Source: DATIJJ01 sp039936115 (GTDB lineage Bacteria > Pseudomonadota > Gammaproteobacteria > DSM-16500). From it: a stretch of 10,936 nucleotides of DNA. The notes beneath the pieces are model-generated. The model was not told where the DNA came from, searched no databases, and saw only the letters and a program-made list of their open reading frames with translations. Shown here one piece after another: positions 1 to 7,800 of this stretch. The first letter of the stretch is position 1, and each line of letters starts with the position of its first letter. Position numbers and translations under genes: made by a program. Where the stretch lies: contig JBDTIZ010000188.1 of the NCBI GenBank assembly GCA_039936115.1, positions 1 to 10,936 on the forward strand. Direction: 5' to 3'.

Positions 1-24
1 ACTATGCGAGTGACAATAAAACCT

Positions 25-52
25 GGGTTGCTTCGCTCGCGCTCGCAATGAC
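25..52. repeat. Dispersed 'TTGCTTCGCTCGCGCTCGCAA'-type repeat, partial
   Basis: The stretch contains GCTTCGCTCGCGCTCGC followed by AATGAC. This matches a palindromic intergenic repeat type that I associate from general experience with Legionellales- and Rickettsiales-like genomes. Only this copy is present in the window, so its repeat nature here rests on recognition and not on an internal second copy. It may continue to the left, since GCGAGTGAC at 6-14 resembles a degenerate opposite arm. Confidence 0.45.
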
Positions 53-66
53 GGTGGTGAAGCAAT

Positions 67-106
67 CGATAGAGAGGGCGAACACACAGGTTCGCCCCTA
101 CAAAAG
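67..106 (+). repeat. Family A repeat, right half only
   Basis: This carries GGGCGAAC and GTTCGCCCC arms and ends in CTACAAAAG. It differs at only a few positions from the right half of the complete element at 10642-10741 (compare 10702-10741). The left half is absent and the position is occupied by the neighbouring repeat at 25-52. It therefore looks like a truncated copy of a small non-coding inverted-repeat element. Confidence 0.75.
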
Positions 107-127
107 CCAAAAAGGCTGAACAATGTC

Positions 128-184
128 GGTACGACGACATCGCCGTCGTACCGCGGCTTGTCCGCGGTATCCAGTCAACTTGGC
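128..184 (+). repeat. Family B repeat, internally shortened copy (B1)
   Basis: Arms GGTACGACG (128-136) and CGTCGTACC (144-152) form a 9-bp inverted repeat with a 7-nt loop. A second palindrome, TACCGCGG/CCGCGGTA (149-169), follows, then CCAGTCAACTTGGC. Positions 142-184 are an exact 43-bp inverted copy of 10524-10566. The other two copies have roughly 43-45 nt between the arms, so this one appears to have lost its interior. It lies just downstream of the stop of the 220-3036 gene and could fold in that mRNA's 3' end, but no U-tract marks it as an intrinsic terminator. Confidence 0.8.
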
Positions 185-219
185 GTCAGTTTTGATTCGT
201 AGCAAGTATTAGATAACAC

Positions 220-3036
220 TCAATCCACCACAGGGCCAGTCGAAATAATATCAATCACCGGTTCGCCACAATGCTTCGCAATTTCAGTTCTAACTATCGT
301 ATGCAATTTAATAATATCACTCCAATTTTTTTCTTTAGGCGCAATTGGATCTCCAATATTAATCTTTATCGAGTGTGGCTTGCAGAGAAAATTATCACCA
401 CGCAGAATAAAACGAGTACCGTGAATTGCGATCGGACAAATTGGCGTGTTAGTTTCTACCGCAATCGTAAACGCACCTAATTTAAAAGGTCTAAGACCTG
501 TTGCATAAGTAAATGTTCCTTCAGGAAAAATAGCAATTGAGTTTCCTTGGCGAACATGTTCTTCAATCGAGTTTTTATTTTCTAAGTTTTTGGAAAAATC
601 CAATCTATCCACGGTTAAAAATCCAAGTTTTTTAACAAATGTTTTAATGATAGGCATAGTCAAAACTTCTTTCTTACCAATAAATAATGCATTGGCAGGT
701 AAGATGCTCAGTAACAATAAAGCATCACTATAGCTCGTATGATTAGCAACAAATATCATCGGTGAATGTTTAGTTAAATTTTCTTTTCCCTTTATTTTAA
801 GTGGGCAACCACTTAGACGGAAAAAATTTCTGGCCCAAAATCGCGAAAGTAATCGCGCAGGTTTAGTTGGAAGCAGAAATAACATCAGCCAAATAATTGG
901 AATGGTTATCAATGCAATGATACTGACATACAAGGTATAACATAATTTGCCGAAATAGCTTAACCAGCTAAGAATTTTTTTAGTTAAACTCATTAAGGCA
1001 AGTTTAATCATTTGTAATTTGGCGGGTAGCGGCTGACGCGTCAATTTGCCTTTGATATAAGCATCTTTACACGCTGAACGCTGTAATTTTCCACTCGATG
1101 TTTTGGGAATAGTGCGCGGCGGAACGAGAACTACTACATCAGGTGGAATTCCTAATGAAATAGCCATATTATCGATTATTTCAGCACGTATCTGCTGCCG
1201 GTCTTCTTTATTGAGTTGATAAGTTTCAGCAACAACAACTAATTTTTCCGTACCAAGATTAGGATCGTTGACACCAAACGCTACCACACAGCCTTTGCGT
1301 ATACTTGCCAATTGCGTAACAACTTCTTCAACTTCTTCCGGATAAAGATTGCGTCCGGCTTTAATAATTAAATCTTTTTTGCGACCAATAATAAATATTT
1401 CACCTTCAACCAAATACCCGGTGTCACCAGAATCCCACCATCCATTTCGATATGCTTTTTGCGTGGCTGCCGGATTGTTGAAATAGCCTTGCATGGACGA
1501 TGGACCATTAAATTGGATGTTCCCAATCATTCTATCAGCCAGTACATTTTCATTGTCATCTACAATTCGAATAGAATGTTCAGGCATGGCAAGACCACAA
1601 CCAATAAATTCAAGAAAATCTTTATCAGTGGGTGATTTGATCGGCACGGCCTTATTTTCTGTTTCAAAATATTTGCGTTGAATTTTGTCAATTCTAGGTC
1701 GGCGCTTTTCTTTTGGAAAAGTAAGCGCAACAGTTGATTCCGCCAGGCCATAAACAGGTGCAAACGATTCAGGATTAAAACCATATTCAGCAAAACGTTT
1801 GCTAAAACGTTCTAAGGTTTTTGGGTTAATTGCTTCAGCACCATTAAATGCAAATCGCCAAGAACTCAAATCAAGTCCCTCAAGATCTTTAGGGTTAATT
1901 TTTTTAACGCATAATTCATATGCAAAATTAGGACCGCCGGATAATGTGGCGCGATGATAGTGAATTGCCCAGAGCCATTGTTCTGGTCGAGTGAGAAACG
2001 TAATTGGCGATAAGATTGTGAGCGGGATACCAAAATAAAAACTAGCTAACCAACTCATTAAACCCATATCGTGATAAAGCGGTAACCAACTCACTACGAC
2101 ATCCGTTGGTTTTATCGGTACAGCTTTGCCGATAGATCGAATGTTAGTAAGCATATTTTTATGTGTCAACAATACGCCTTTAGGATCGCCAGTACTGCCA
2201 GAAGTATATTGAATCAAAGCGGGATCATCCGATTCAGTTGTGACACTCGGCAAATCGCCTTTGGTGGTTCGAAGATTTTTAAACGTGACAACATCTTTCA
2301 AACTAGGAATAAATGTTTGTAAAATATTACTCAGAATTTCAGCGCGTGAAAATGTAATCAATAAACGCGCTTGTGCATTTTGTAAAATTTTCGCTTCTCG
2401 CTTTGCATATTCTTCAATTCGATCGGGTCGAAAGGGTGGATAAATTGGAACGGGTACTGCACCCGCTAGCAGAATACCGCAATAACAATAAAAAAAAGCA
2501 TCACTGGTTGGCAACATAATCGCAACAGTTTCACCAGGCAAAATACCGCGATTACGAATACCACGCGCTACATGTTTTGCTTCGTCGGCTAATTGTCCGT
2601 AACGAATTATTTGTTCTTCGCCTTTTTCATTTTGCAAATAAATATGAGGGCGTTCTGGATCGTTTTCGGCATGTGCTAATAATACTTCCGCAAGGTTTTT
2701 TGCAGAGGATAAATCAAGCGCTTCGGATTCAGTTACCGTTAACACAGTTCGCGATTTTTTATGCTGTGCAGAAGATGAATCGCTATGTTCTATCACTTTA
2801 ACTAGATCACGCAGTGATTCAGCATCTATCATTGCTTTTTCGGGAAGTTTAATGGCGAAATTTTTTTCGATACGATCAAACAGTTCTACTTTTCCAAGGC
2901 TATCCATTCCCAGTTCGCGTTCAAGAGATGCATCTAAGGTGATAGCTTGCAATGCTCGTTCCGCTTGCAGTTCTTTAAAAAATGCTCGGGTGATATTAAT
3001 CAGTTGTTTTTCAATTTCGCTTTTACTAATACTCAT
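220..3036 (-). CDS. ACP / fatty acyl-AMP ligase / PlsC-type acyltransferase fusion
   Basis: A 938-aa three-part lipid enzyme. Residues 1-85 are an acyl carrier domain with the phosphopantetheine site GMDSL (Ser46). Residues ~110-665 are an AMP-forming acyl ligase: P-loop YTSGSTGDPKG (277-287), LPLYHDMG (318-325, typical of fatty acyl-AMP ligases), NGAEAI, YGLAE (429-433), SGDTGY, GRKKDLII (551-558), and PKTSSGK with the C-terminal lysine K650. Residues ~700-722 are strongly hydrophobic, one or two membrane passes. Residues ~745-930 are a PlsC-type acyltransferase with NHTSYSD (H766, D771) and FPEGT (837-841). By family knowledge, the ligase activates a fatty acid, the ACP could carry it and the PlsC part could transfer it to a lysophospholipid. 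That channel is inference. E. coli Aas has the opposite domain order and no ACP. The start is supported by AAAGGA ten bases upstream. Confidence 0.92.
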   Translation of the reverse strand: MSISKSEIEKQLINITRAFFKELQAERALQAITLDASLERELGMDSLGKVELFDRIEKNFAIKLPEKAMIDAESLRDLVKVIEHSDSSSAQHKKSRTVLTVTESEALDLSSAKNLAEVLLAHAENDPERPHIYLQNEKGEEQIIRYGQLADEAKHVARGIRNRGILPGETVAIMLPTSDAFFYCYCGILLAGAVPVPIYPPFRPDRIEEYAKREAKILQNAQARLLITFSRAEILSNILQTFIPSLKDVVTFKNLRTTKGDLPSVTTESDDPALIQYTSGSTGDPKGVLLTHKNMLTNIRSIGKAVPIKPTDVVVSWLPLYHDMGLMSWLASFYFGIPLTILSPITFLTRPEQWLWAIHYHRATLSGGPNFAYELCVKKINPKDLEGLDLSSWRFAFNGAEAINPKTLERFSKRFAEYGFNPESFAPVYGLAESTVALTFPKEKRRPRIDKIQRKYFETENKAVPIKSPTDKDFLEFIGCGLAMPEHSIRIVDDNENVLADRMIGNIQFNGPSSMQGYFNNPAATQKAYRNGWWDSGDTGYLVEGEIFIIGRKKDLIIKAGRNLYPEEVEEVVTQLASIRKGCVVAFGVNDPNLGTEKLVVVAETYQLNKEDRQQIRAEIIDNMAISLGIPPDVVVLVPPRTIPKTSSGKLQRSACKDAYIKGKLTRQPLPAKLQMIKLALMSLTKKILSWLSYFGKLCYTLYVSIIALITIPIIWLMLFLLPTKPARLLSRFWARNFFRLSGCPLKIKGKENLTKHSPMIFVANHTSYSDALLLLSILPANALFIGKKEVLTMPIIKTFVKKLGFLTVDRLDFSKNLENKNSIEEHVRQGNSIAIFPEGTFTYATGLRPFKLGAFTIAVETNTPICPIAIHGTRFILRGDNFLCKPHSIKINIGDPIAPKEKNWSDIIKLHTIVRTEIAKHCGEPVIDIISTGPVVD

Positions 3037-3042
3037 GTAAGA

Positions 3043-3067
3043 GTTGTCCTTTCTAATTTATTTTATA
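3043..3067 (-). promoter_or_regulatory. Candidate proximal promoter -10 and RBS of the ACP-ligase-acyltransferase gene
   Basis: On the minus strand TATAAA (3067-3062) lies about 26 bases before the start codon, and AAAGGAC follows as the ribosome binding site. The -35 region (TTCTCT at 17-bp spacing) is a poor match. If real, this promoter would let the gene be expressed independently of the structured RNA upstream. The RBS is convincing, the promoter only possible. Confidence 0.35.
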
Positions 3068-3132
3068 GCGTCCGTAAGTAGAAGAGAGAAATTTAGTGAT
3101 GTTTTGTTTCTAAAAAGAAGGGGTTCAAAACA

Positions 3133-3310
3133 AAAAAAAGCAGGATGTTCTAAACATCTACCAGCATTTCACCCTAACTAAATCAGCGCTCTTTGTAATG
3201 CGCTTAGCATCTCACTCAAGGGTGAGCATGCATTCAACATATCCAAAAAATCTGAATCTCCATATAGTTAAAGTGGTTATCTGAATAGAAAACAAATTAG
3301 AACATCCCAC
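3133..3310 (-). ncRNA. Candidate structured leader RNA or small RNA with alternative folds
   Basis: Read on the minus strand, a transcript from the promoter at 3317-3325 would run about 175 nt to a run of eight U (3140-3133). GGATGTTCTAA at its 5' end (3307-3297) is perfectly complementary to TTAGAACATCC near its 3' end (3154-3144), closing the molecule. The 3' strand of that helix also forms a local hairpin, GATGTT-TAG-AACATC (3159-3145), just before the U-tract, so closing helix and terminator-like hairpin exclude each other. Inside, UCACCCU (3226-3220) pairs either with AGGGUGA (3176-3170), extended by GCAU/AUGC, or locally with GUGAG in a 9-bp hairpin. AGCGC/GCGCT (3205-3186) is a further hairpin. 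I cannot match it to a known riboswitch. It is either a conditional terminator leader for the gene at 3036 or a free small RNA. Confidence 0.5.
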
Positions 3311-3316
3311 TCATTA

Positions 3317-3325
3317 ATTATAGCA
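3317..3325 (-). promoter_or_regulatory. Extended -10 promoter reading leftwards
   Basis: The minus strand reads TGCTATAAT, a perfect -10 hexamer with the TGn extension. The -35 region is weak (TTGTTT at 15 bp or GCTTGT at 17 bp), which an extended -10 can tolerate. The expected transcription start is near 3310, immediately before the 5' arm of the closing helix of the candidate RNA at 3133-3310. That placement supports both calls. Confidence 0.55.
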
Positions 3326-3417
3326 CAAATAGTCAAAAAACAAGCTTTTTTTACACTATCGTAACCAAGTGTACATTTGTAACTGACGGAATTTACTCAC
3401 AAGAGATCCGCGCGCGC

Positions 3418-3446
3418 TTGAAAGTGGATAATTAAATTGCTACTGT
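3418..3446 (+). promoter_or_regulatory. Candidate promoter for the DUF1328 gene
   Basis: TTGAAA (3418-3423) and TACTGT (3441-3446) are separated by exactly 17 bases, and TGC precedes the second hexamer as a possible extended -10. The -10 itself matches the consensus at only three of six positions. Location 33 bases upstream of the start codon at 3480 is suitable. Confidence 0.35.
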
Positions 3447-3479
3447 TCAAGAGGACTTATTTTAACAAGGAATTGAGCT

Positions 3480-3641
3480 ATGTTGAACTGGGTATTACTA
3501 TTTTTAATCGTAGCAATTGTTGCTGGCGTTCTTGGTTTTACGGGTGTTGCAGTACAAGCAGCAGGCATTGCAAAAATTCTATTTTTTATCTTTCTCGTAT
3601 TGTTTATTCTCTCGCTTTTTATGCATCTATTCAGAAAATAA
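3480..3641 (+). CDS. DUF1328 / YtjA-family small membrane protein
   Basis: A 53-aa protein beginning MLNWVLLFLIVAIVAGVLGF, followed by TGVAVQAAGIAKILFFIFLV and ending LFMHLFRK. The LxWxxxFLxxAxxAxxLGFxGxA pattern and the two hydrophobic helices (about residues 3-20 and 28-50) are those of the UPF0391/DUF1328 family of tiny inner-membrane proteins (E. coli YtjA). The family's molecular function is not established. AAGGA at 3467-3471 with 8-base spacing fixes the ATG. An inverted repeat (3649-3679) begins 7 bases after the stop and separates it from the thioesterase gene. Confidence 0.88.
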   Translation: MLNWVLLFLIVAIVAGVLGFTGVAVQAAGIAKILFFIFLVLFILSLFMHLFRK

Positions 3642-3648
3642 AAATGCT

Positions 3649-3679
3649 CTGTCATTCCCCGCCTTCGCAGGAATGACAG
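3649..3679 (+). repeat. Inverted repeat with 10-bp arms, possible terminator
   Basis: CTGTCATTCC (3649-3658) and GGAATGACAG (3670-3679) are perfect inverted arms around an 11-nt loop containing GCCTTCGC. It resembles the widely dispersed proteobacterial GTCATTCC...GGAATGAC intergenic element. ATCTTTTCG follows, a weak U-tract, so it may end or attenuate the DUF1328 transcript before the thioesterase gene. Confidence 0.7.
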
Positions 3680-3720
3680 ATCTTTTCGAAGTCAAAAAAA
3701 ATCTAACACGGAACTCATCG

Positions 3721-4104
3721 ATGACAGAGACGAAGGATACGCGCGGAAGATTAGCTATTCGCATTGTGGCGATGCCAAAAGATACCAATGCAAACGGTGA
3801 TATTTTTGGTGGATGGTTGGTGTCGCATATGGATATGGGTGGCGGTATCGAAGCTCGTCGCCGCGCCCGTTGTCGCGTGGTCACTGTTGCGATTGATGCT
3901 ATGCAATTCATTAAGCCAGTAACAGTCGGTGATACAGTGTGTTGCTATGCAAATTTACTGAAAGTCGGGCGAACTTCAATGCAATTTAAAATTGAGGCTT
4001 GGACATTGGCACTGGAAGATGAGGAGCCTAAGAAAGTTGCTGAGGGAATTTTTACCTTTGTAGCAATTGATGAGTCTGGAAAGCCACATCCTGTTGATCG
4101 CTAA
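3721..4104 (+). CDS. yciA: YciA-type acyl-CoA thioesterase (hotdog fold)
   Basis: A 127-aa single hotdog-domain protein, close to the usual length of YciA (about 130 aa). The signature NANGDIFGGWLVSHMDMGG (residues 22-40) contains the conserved Asn24, Gly-Asp-Ile-Phe-Gly-Gly and the family's catalytic Asp (D38). VVTVAIDAMQFIKPVTVGD (53-71) and LKVGRTSM (80-87) are further family blocks. YciA enzymes hydrolyse a broad range of acyl-CoA thioesters in the cytosol, releasing free acid and CoA. The start is set at the ATG where family similarity begins. An in-frame extension to 3517 would overlap the DUF1328 gene and translate the inverted repeat, so I rejected it. The SD is modest (ACGGA about 10 bases upstream). 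It neighbours, on the opposite strand, a gene that uses activated acyl groups. Confidence 0.93.
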   Translation: MTETKDTRGRLAIRIVAMPKDTNANGDIFGGWLVSHMDMGGGIEARRRARCRVVTVAIDAMQFIKPVTVGDTVCCYANLLKVGRTSMQFKIEAWTLALEDEEPKKVAEGIFTFVAIDESGKPHPVDR

Positions 4105-4155
4105 TCTGCAATACGATACTCTCACATCTATTTAATCATCGTTAGGGCTGTGCCA

Positions 4156-4755
4156 ATGGTTGACTTTAAAAATCAAGATGTTTACATCGATCAGAATTTT
4201 TCAAATATTCATTTATTAGAAAATGAAATCATGGCAAAAGAATTTGATAGTTGTTTATTTGATGCATGTCATTTCAACGATACTAAGTTTATAAATTGCA
4301 AATTTTACGAATGCAAATTTGTAAATTGCAATCTCAGTATGATTGGTGTGAAAGGTTGCTCTTTCTTCGATGTGGTATTTGAAGATACTAAAGCAATTGG
4401 TATCAATTGGACGGAAGCAGCATGGCCGCGGATCAGGTTAAGCAGTCCGTTTAAATTCACCAAATGTATCTTAAATCATTCTTCTTTTTTCGGTTTGGGA
4501 TTAAAAGAAATCGTGATGCATGAATGCATCGCTAAAGAAGTTGATTTTAGAGATGCCGATTGTACTGAAGCTAATTTTTCTTATACGGATTTCGCGAATA
4601 GTTTATTTGGTAAGACAAATCTGACTAAAGCGGATTTTTCTGAGGCGATAAGTTATGATATCGATATATTCAATAATGAAATAAAAAAAGCTAAATTTTG
4701 TTTGCCGGAGGCAACTCGGTTGTTGAATTGTTTGGATATTGAGTTAGTGGATTGA
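4156..4755 (+). CDS. Pentapeptide-repeat protein
   Basis: A 199-aa protein built largely of five-residue repeats. Hydrophobic centre residues fall exactly every five positions at F30, F35, F40, F45, F50, F55, L60, V65, F70 and F75, and again at F131, F141, F146, F151, L156 and F161, with an interruption (about 80-125) containing NWTEAAWPR. Such proteins fold as a right-handed quadrilateral beta-helix. Some relatives (Qnr, McbG, MfpA) mimic DNA and protect gyrase, and the C-terminal LPEATRLLNCLDIELVD loosely resembles the end of Qnr proteins. That is too little to assign a function. ATG at 4156 is preferred over GTG at 4150 because AGGG (4144-4147) is 8 bases from the ATG but only 2 from the GTG. 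No signal peptide, so probably cytosolic. Confidence 0.88.
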   Translation: MVDFKNQDVYIDQNFSNIHLLENEIMAKEFDSCLFDACHFNDTKFINCKFYECKFVNCNLSMIGVKGCSFFDVVFEDTKAIGINWTEAAWPRIRLSSPFKFTKCILNHSSFFGLGLKEIVMHECIAKEVDFRDADCTEANFSYTDFANSLFGKTNLTKADFSEAISYDIDIFNNEIKKAKFCLPEATRLLNCLDIELVD

Positions 4756-4795
4756 AATTTTTTTCTGATTCAAATACTGATGCTGCGCGACGGCT

Positions 4796-4859
4796 AAATG
4801 CCCCTCCTCTCCTCCCACAAGAAACGTGAGAGGAGAGGGTTGGGGAGAGGAGGGCATTT
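4796..4859. repeat. Purine/pyrimidine-rich palindromic repeat between convergent genes
   Basis: AAATGCCCCTCCTCTCC (4796-4812) pairs with GGAGAGGAGGGCATTT (4844-4859) with one extra C on the left arm. An inner alternative pairing, CCTCTCCTC (4806-4814) with GAGGAGAGG (4830-4838), is also possible. This composition is typical of small dispersed intergenic repeats. It lies between two converging genes, where a strong hairpin could limit read-through, but neither strand has a U-tract directly after it. Confidence 0.7.
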
Positions 4860-4873
4860 GTCGTATAGATATC

Positions 4874-7800
4874 CTACGCCTGACGAGATTTTAACTTTGC
4901 TAATTCTTTTTGATTTTGTTTATAGAACGGCAAGTGCTTAGCAGCATAAAGTTCATATAAAGGTTTTTCATTGAGACTGATATTTCCCCAATCGTTCTTA
5001 CTATTAGGTTTGCGAGGAACACCAATAATTGCGTTCCTATATGACTCAGGATGCTCACCCAGCTCTTCTATCTTAACATCAGGGCAATTATGCCAAACTA
5101 GTTTTGCAATATAAAAACCAGCCATTGTAATGCAACTAGTGACTTCATTGTTTAAGGTTCTTGCTAAAGTGTAAGAACTTTCAGGAATTTTCATATTTAG
5201 CAAAATGTCTCGTTGCTGAATAGGTAATGTATCAAGAAAAACGGCCAACCTATCAGATGCTAGCTTAGACCTTGTGTCGTGATCCCCATAATAAAATGAT
5301 ACATAGCCTTCTCTAAAAACACTTTCTTTTAGGTAGGCTATAAAAGCCTCCTTCACTTTTCCATCAAACCCAGTTTCACAATATCTTTCCGTGAAGTGTT
5401 GCAATAAGGTTTGGGCAATATCAGGATAATATTTAACAATATGTTGAGTTTCATTCTCCGTTAGAGCTTGTGTTGCAATTGTCTCACCACCACTTGAAAT
5501 GATATTGACTAGTTGGCCATTATTTTTATAACGGTCGAGGAGGTAAGGCACATAAACCCATTTACCCTGCGGTAATGCGATGATGTGCTCATATTTAAAC
5601 TCATCCACATCATTCATCCCATAAACCCCTTGCGCAATTCGTCCAGGCATAAGCAACTGATATGCGGTAATTTCTGCATTAGGCTCAAAATTTTTAAGAC
5701 CGTTCTTAACCAGTAATGCAATCGATTGATAGATTTTATCTGTTGCTTTGGGAAATTCACGATAGTTGTCAGGATGCTCTGATAGAGCACAAAGTTCTGC
5801 CCAACGCTCTGCTAATAGATTTTTTAGCAAGGCAAGATCAAATTTATCCAATGGGAAATCATTTACGAATTCTTGATGATGATTCCTGATTTGTGCGAGA
5901 ACATTTTCTAGCTTGTTTATCCAATCTGATTTACGCCCAAATAATTGTTTAAAAACGCCGCGTTGAAAATGGTGACCCACTTCTTTTTCATCTTTTTCTT
6001 CATCAGGAATAAAAGGTGCTATTTCTTTCATTTTTGTGAAATAAGAAGCATTGTGATCGGTAAAAAATGTTTGCTTGCGTGTGTATAGATCAAGCTTATT
6101 CGCTAAATCTGAAAATTTAATTTGTTTCTTTTTATCTACGGGTTGAGGGTCGTAGAGAGTAAAGTTGATTGAACTTTCAAGCGTCATTAAGAACATGTCA
6201 ACTGTTTTATCTTTTTGTCTTTCAAGCCGCACGTCAGGATCATTGAACAGCATCGGAAAAGTTCTAGTGCAAAAAGAGGTAAGCAATGGTTTGTGATCTT
6301 TCAACTCATCCTGGAGTTCAGTTTCCATTTGATTTAAAATATCAAATAATTTTTTTAATGCAATAGAAGGCAGTTCTCTTCCTGTGACTAATTTATCATC
6401 GTAAAATTTCAGCCAATTCGCAGCCAATTGATGCAATAATTTCGGTGTTAAACGTTTACCATACAGGACGGGTAATTCTTTTGCTGCTTGTATATCAGGT
6501 AAACAGCGCAAATTAGATTGCGGATCAAATGCGTACGGTGGCTTTACTTTCACTAATAAATTTTTAATTAATCCGTCAATTTTAAGCGCATAGTCACCGC
6601 TGAAATACGTATGGGTCAATTTGATATTCAATGCATAACAGAGAGTTAAGCGCGCTCTTACGGTGAATCCATCTAAACTAATATCGCCGTCTTTGTAATT
6701 ACGATTTAAAAAATCGAGAAATTCATTGAATGCTTCTCGTAATTGCTTTGTACACACCGCTAAGATTTTTTCAGCCTCTGCTTTTGATTTATTTAGGCAG
6801 CTCACTGAGTTTAGGTTGGTCTTTGATATGTTTTCAAGAATCTCTGTAAATCTTTTATTATCGGAAGCGCTATAATATTGCCTGAAACCTTGAAAAAGCT
6901 GCACGAAGCCAATTAAGTTATTTCCCATGCTACATAAAGATTCAGGCGTCAGTTCATCTGGTTTGATTGGATTAGAAAACTCAACTTCGAAGGTTATTTT
7001 AGGCAGAGCCTCAATCTGTTTTTCATCTTGCTCTTGGCGTATTGCAAGAAGTGTGTTTTTGTCTAATAGTTTACCTGTCGCTAGATCTGTAAAAGGTTGC
7101 CAGCTATCCATTCGTTCATACTTTGTTAACAGCTTAACAAATAAGTCACGATCGCAATATATTAAAATCATAGCAAAATAATGAGGATTTAAAGACTTAA
7201 AGCATTCATCATCGCCTATAATTAATTCCAAATAGTTCGATGATTTAAACTGCATAAAAAATCTTTCTTGTTCTTGGAAAGCGCGAACAATCGAAGCAAC
7301 AAGTGGCCATAAGGAATAACGAGGCGCAGCTTTACCTTTGTCAAAATATCCGGCTTTTATTCTAAATTCAGGTGTTTCAATGAGTGTTATAAATGCTTGC
7401 CAAGTAAAATCTTCACTTTTTAATGATGTGCGTAATTCAAGAAATGCTTCCGCTCTACTATTTGGAACTAAAAGTCCATTAGCCTTAATCTCACCTGGGC
7501 TTACTTCTTTAAGACAGCTGGCTGCATAATTATCTAAGCCTTGTTTTGCTTCATCTAGGAGTGTAATTGTTGTAAAATTATGTTTGTTAATCGCATCGAA
7601 TATCTTTTCTAGTCTAGATAAATTTATAAAATTGCGAGTTCCTAGGCGGTTCAATGTAGTCGAGCGTTGAAAAAGCCATTTGAAATCGAGTAAAACCAGT
7701 TCTTCTAATGTTTTTTCATCGGTTAAAAAATGTATGGATAATTTACAAAATTGGACATGATTATTAAGTAAATGTTCGGATAATTCGTTCGATCGAGCCT

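Noticed and set aside
271..480. Plus-strand open frames within the lipid-enzyme gene (for example 271-480, 2240-2443, 2577-2801)
   Set aside because: They are antisense shadows of a gene with intact catalytic motifs. Their peptides show no domain features.
3133..3310. Assignment of the structured RNA to 6S RNA, tmRNA or a T-box
   Set aside because: Length and closed ends are compatible with 6S RNA, but there is no long rod with a central bubble that I can draw, no tRNA-like end and no T-box sequence. It is left unclassified.
3517..3720. Extension of the thioesterase frame by 68 residues
   Set aside because: It overlaps the DUF1328 gene in another frame and translates the inverted repeat at 3649-3679. 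YciA-type similarity begins at the ATG at 3721.
4150..4155. GTG start two codons upstream for the pentapeptide protein
   Set aside because: AGGG is only two bases from it but eight bases from the ATG at 4156.
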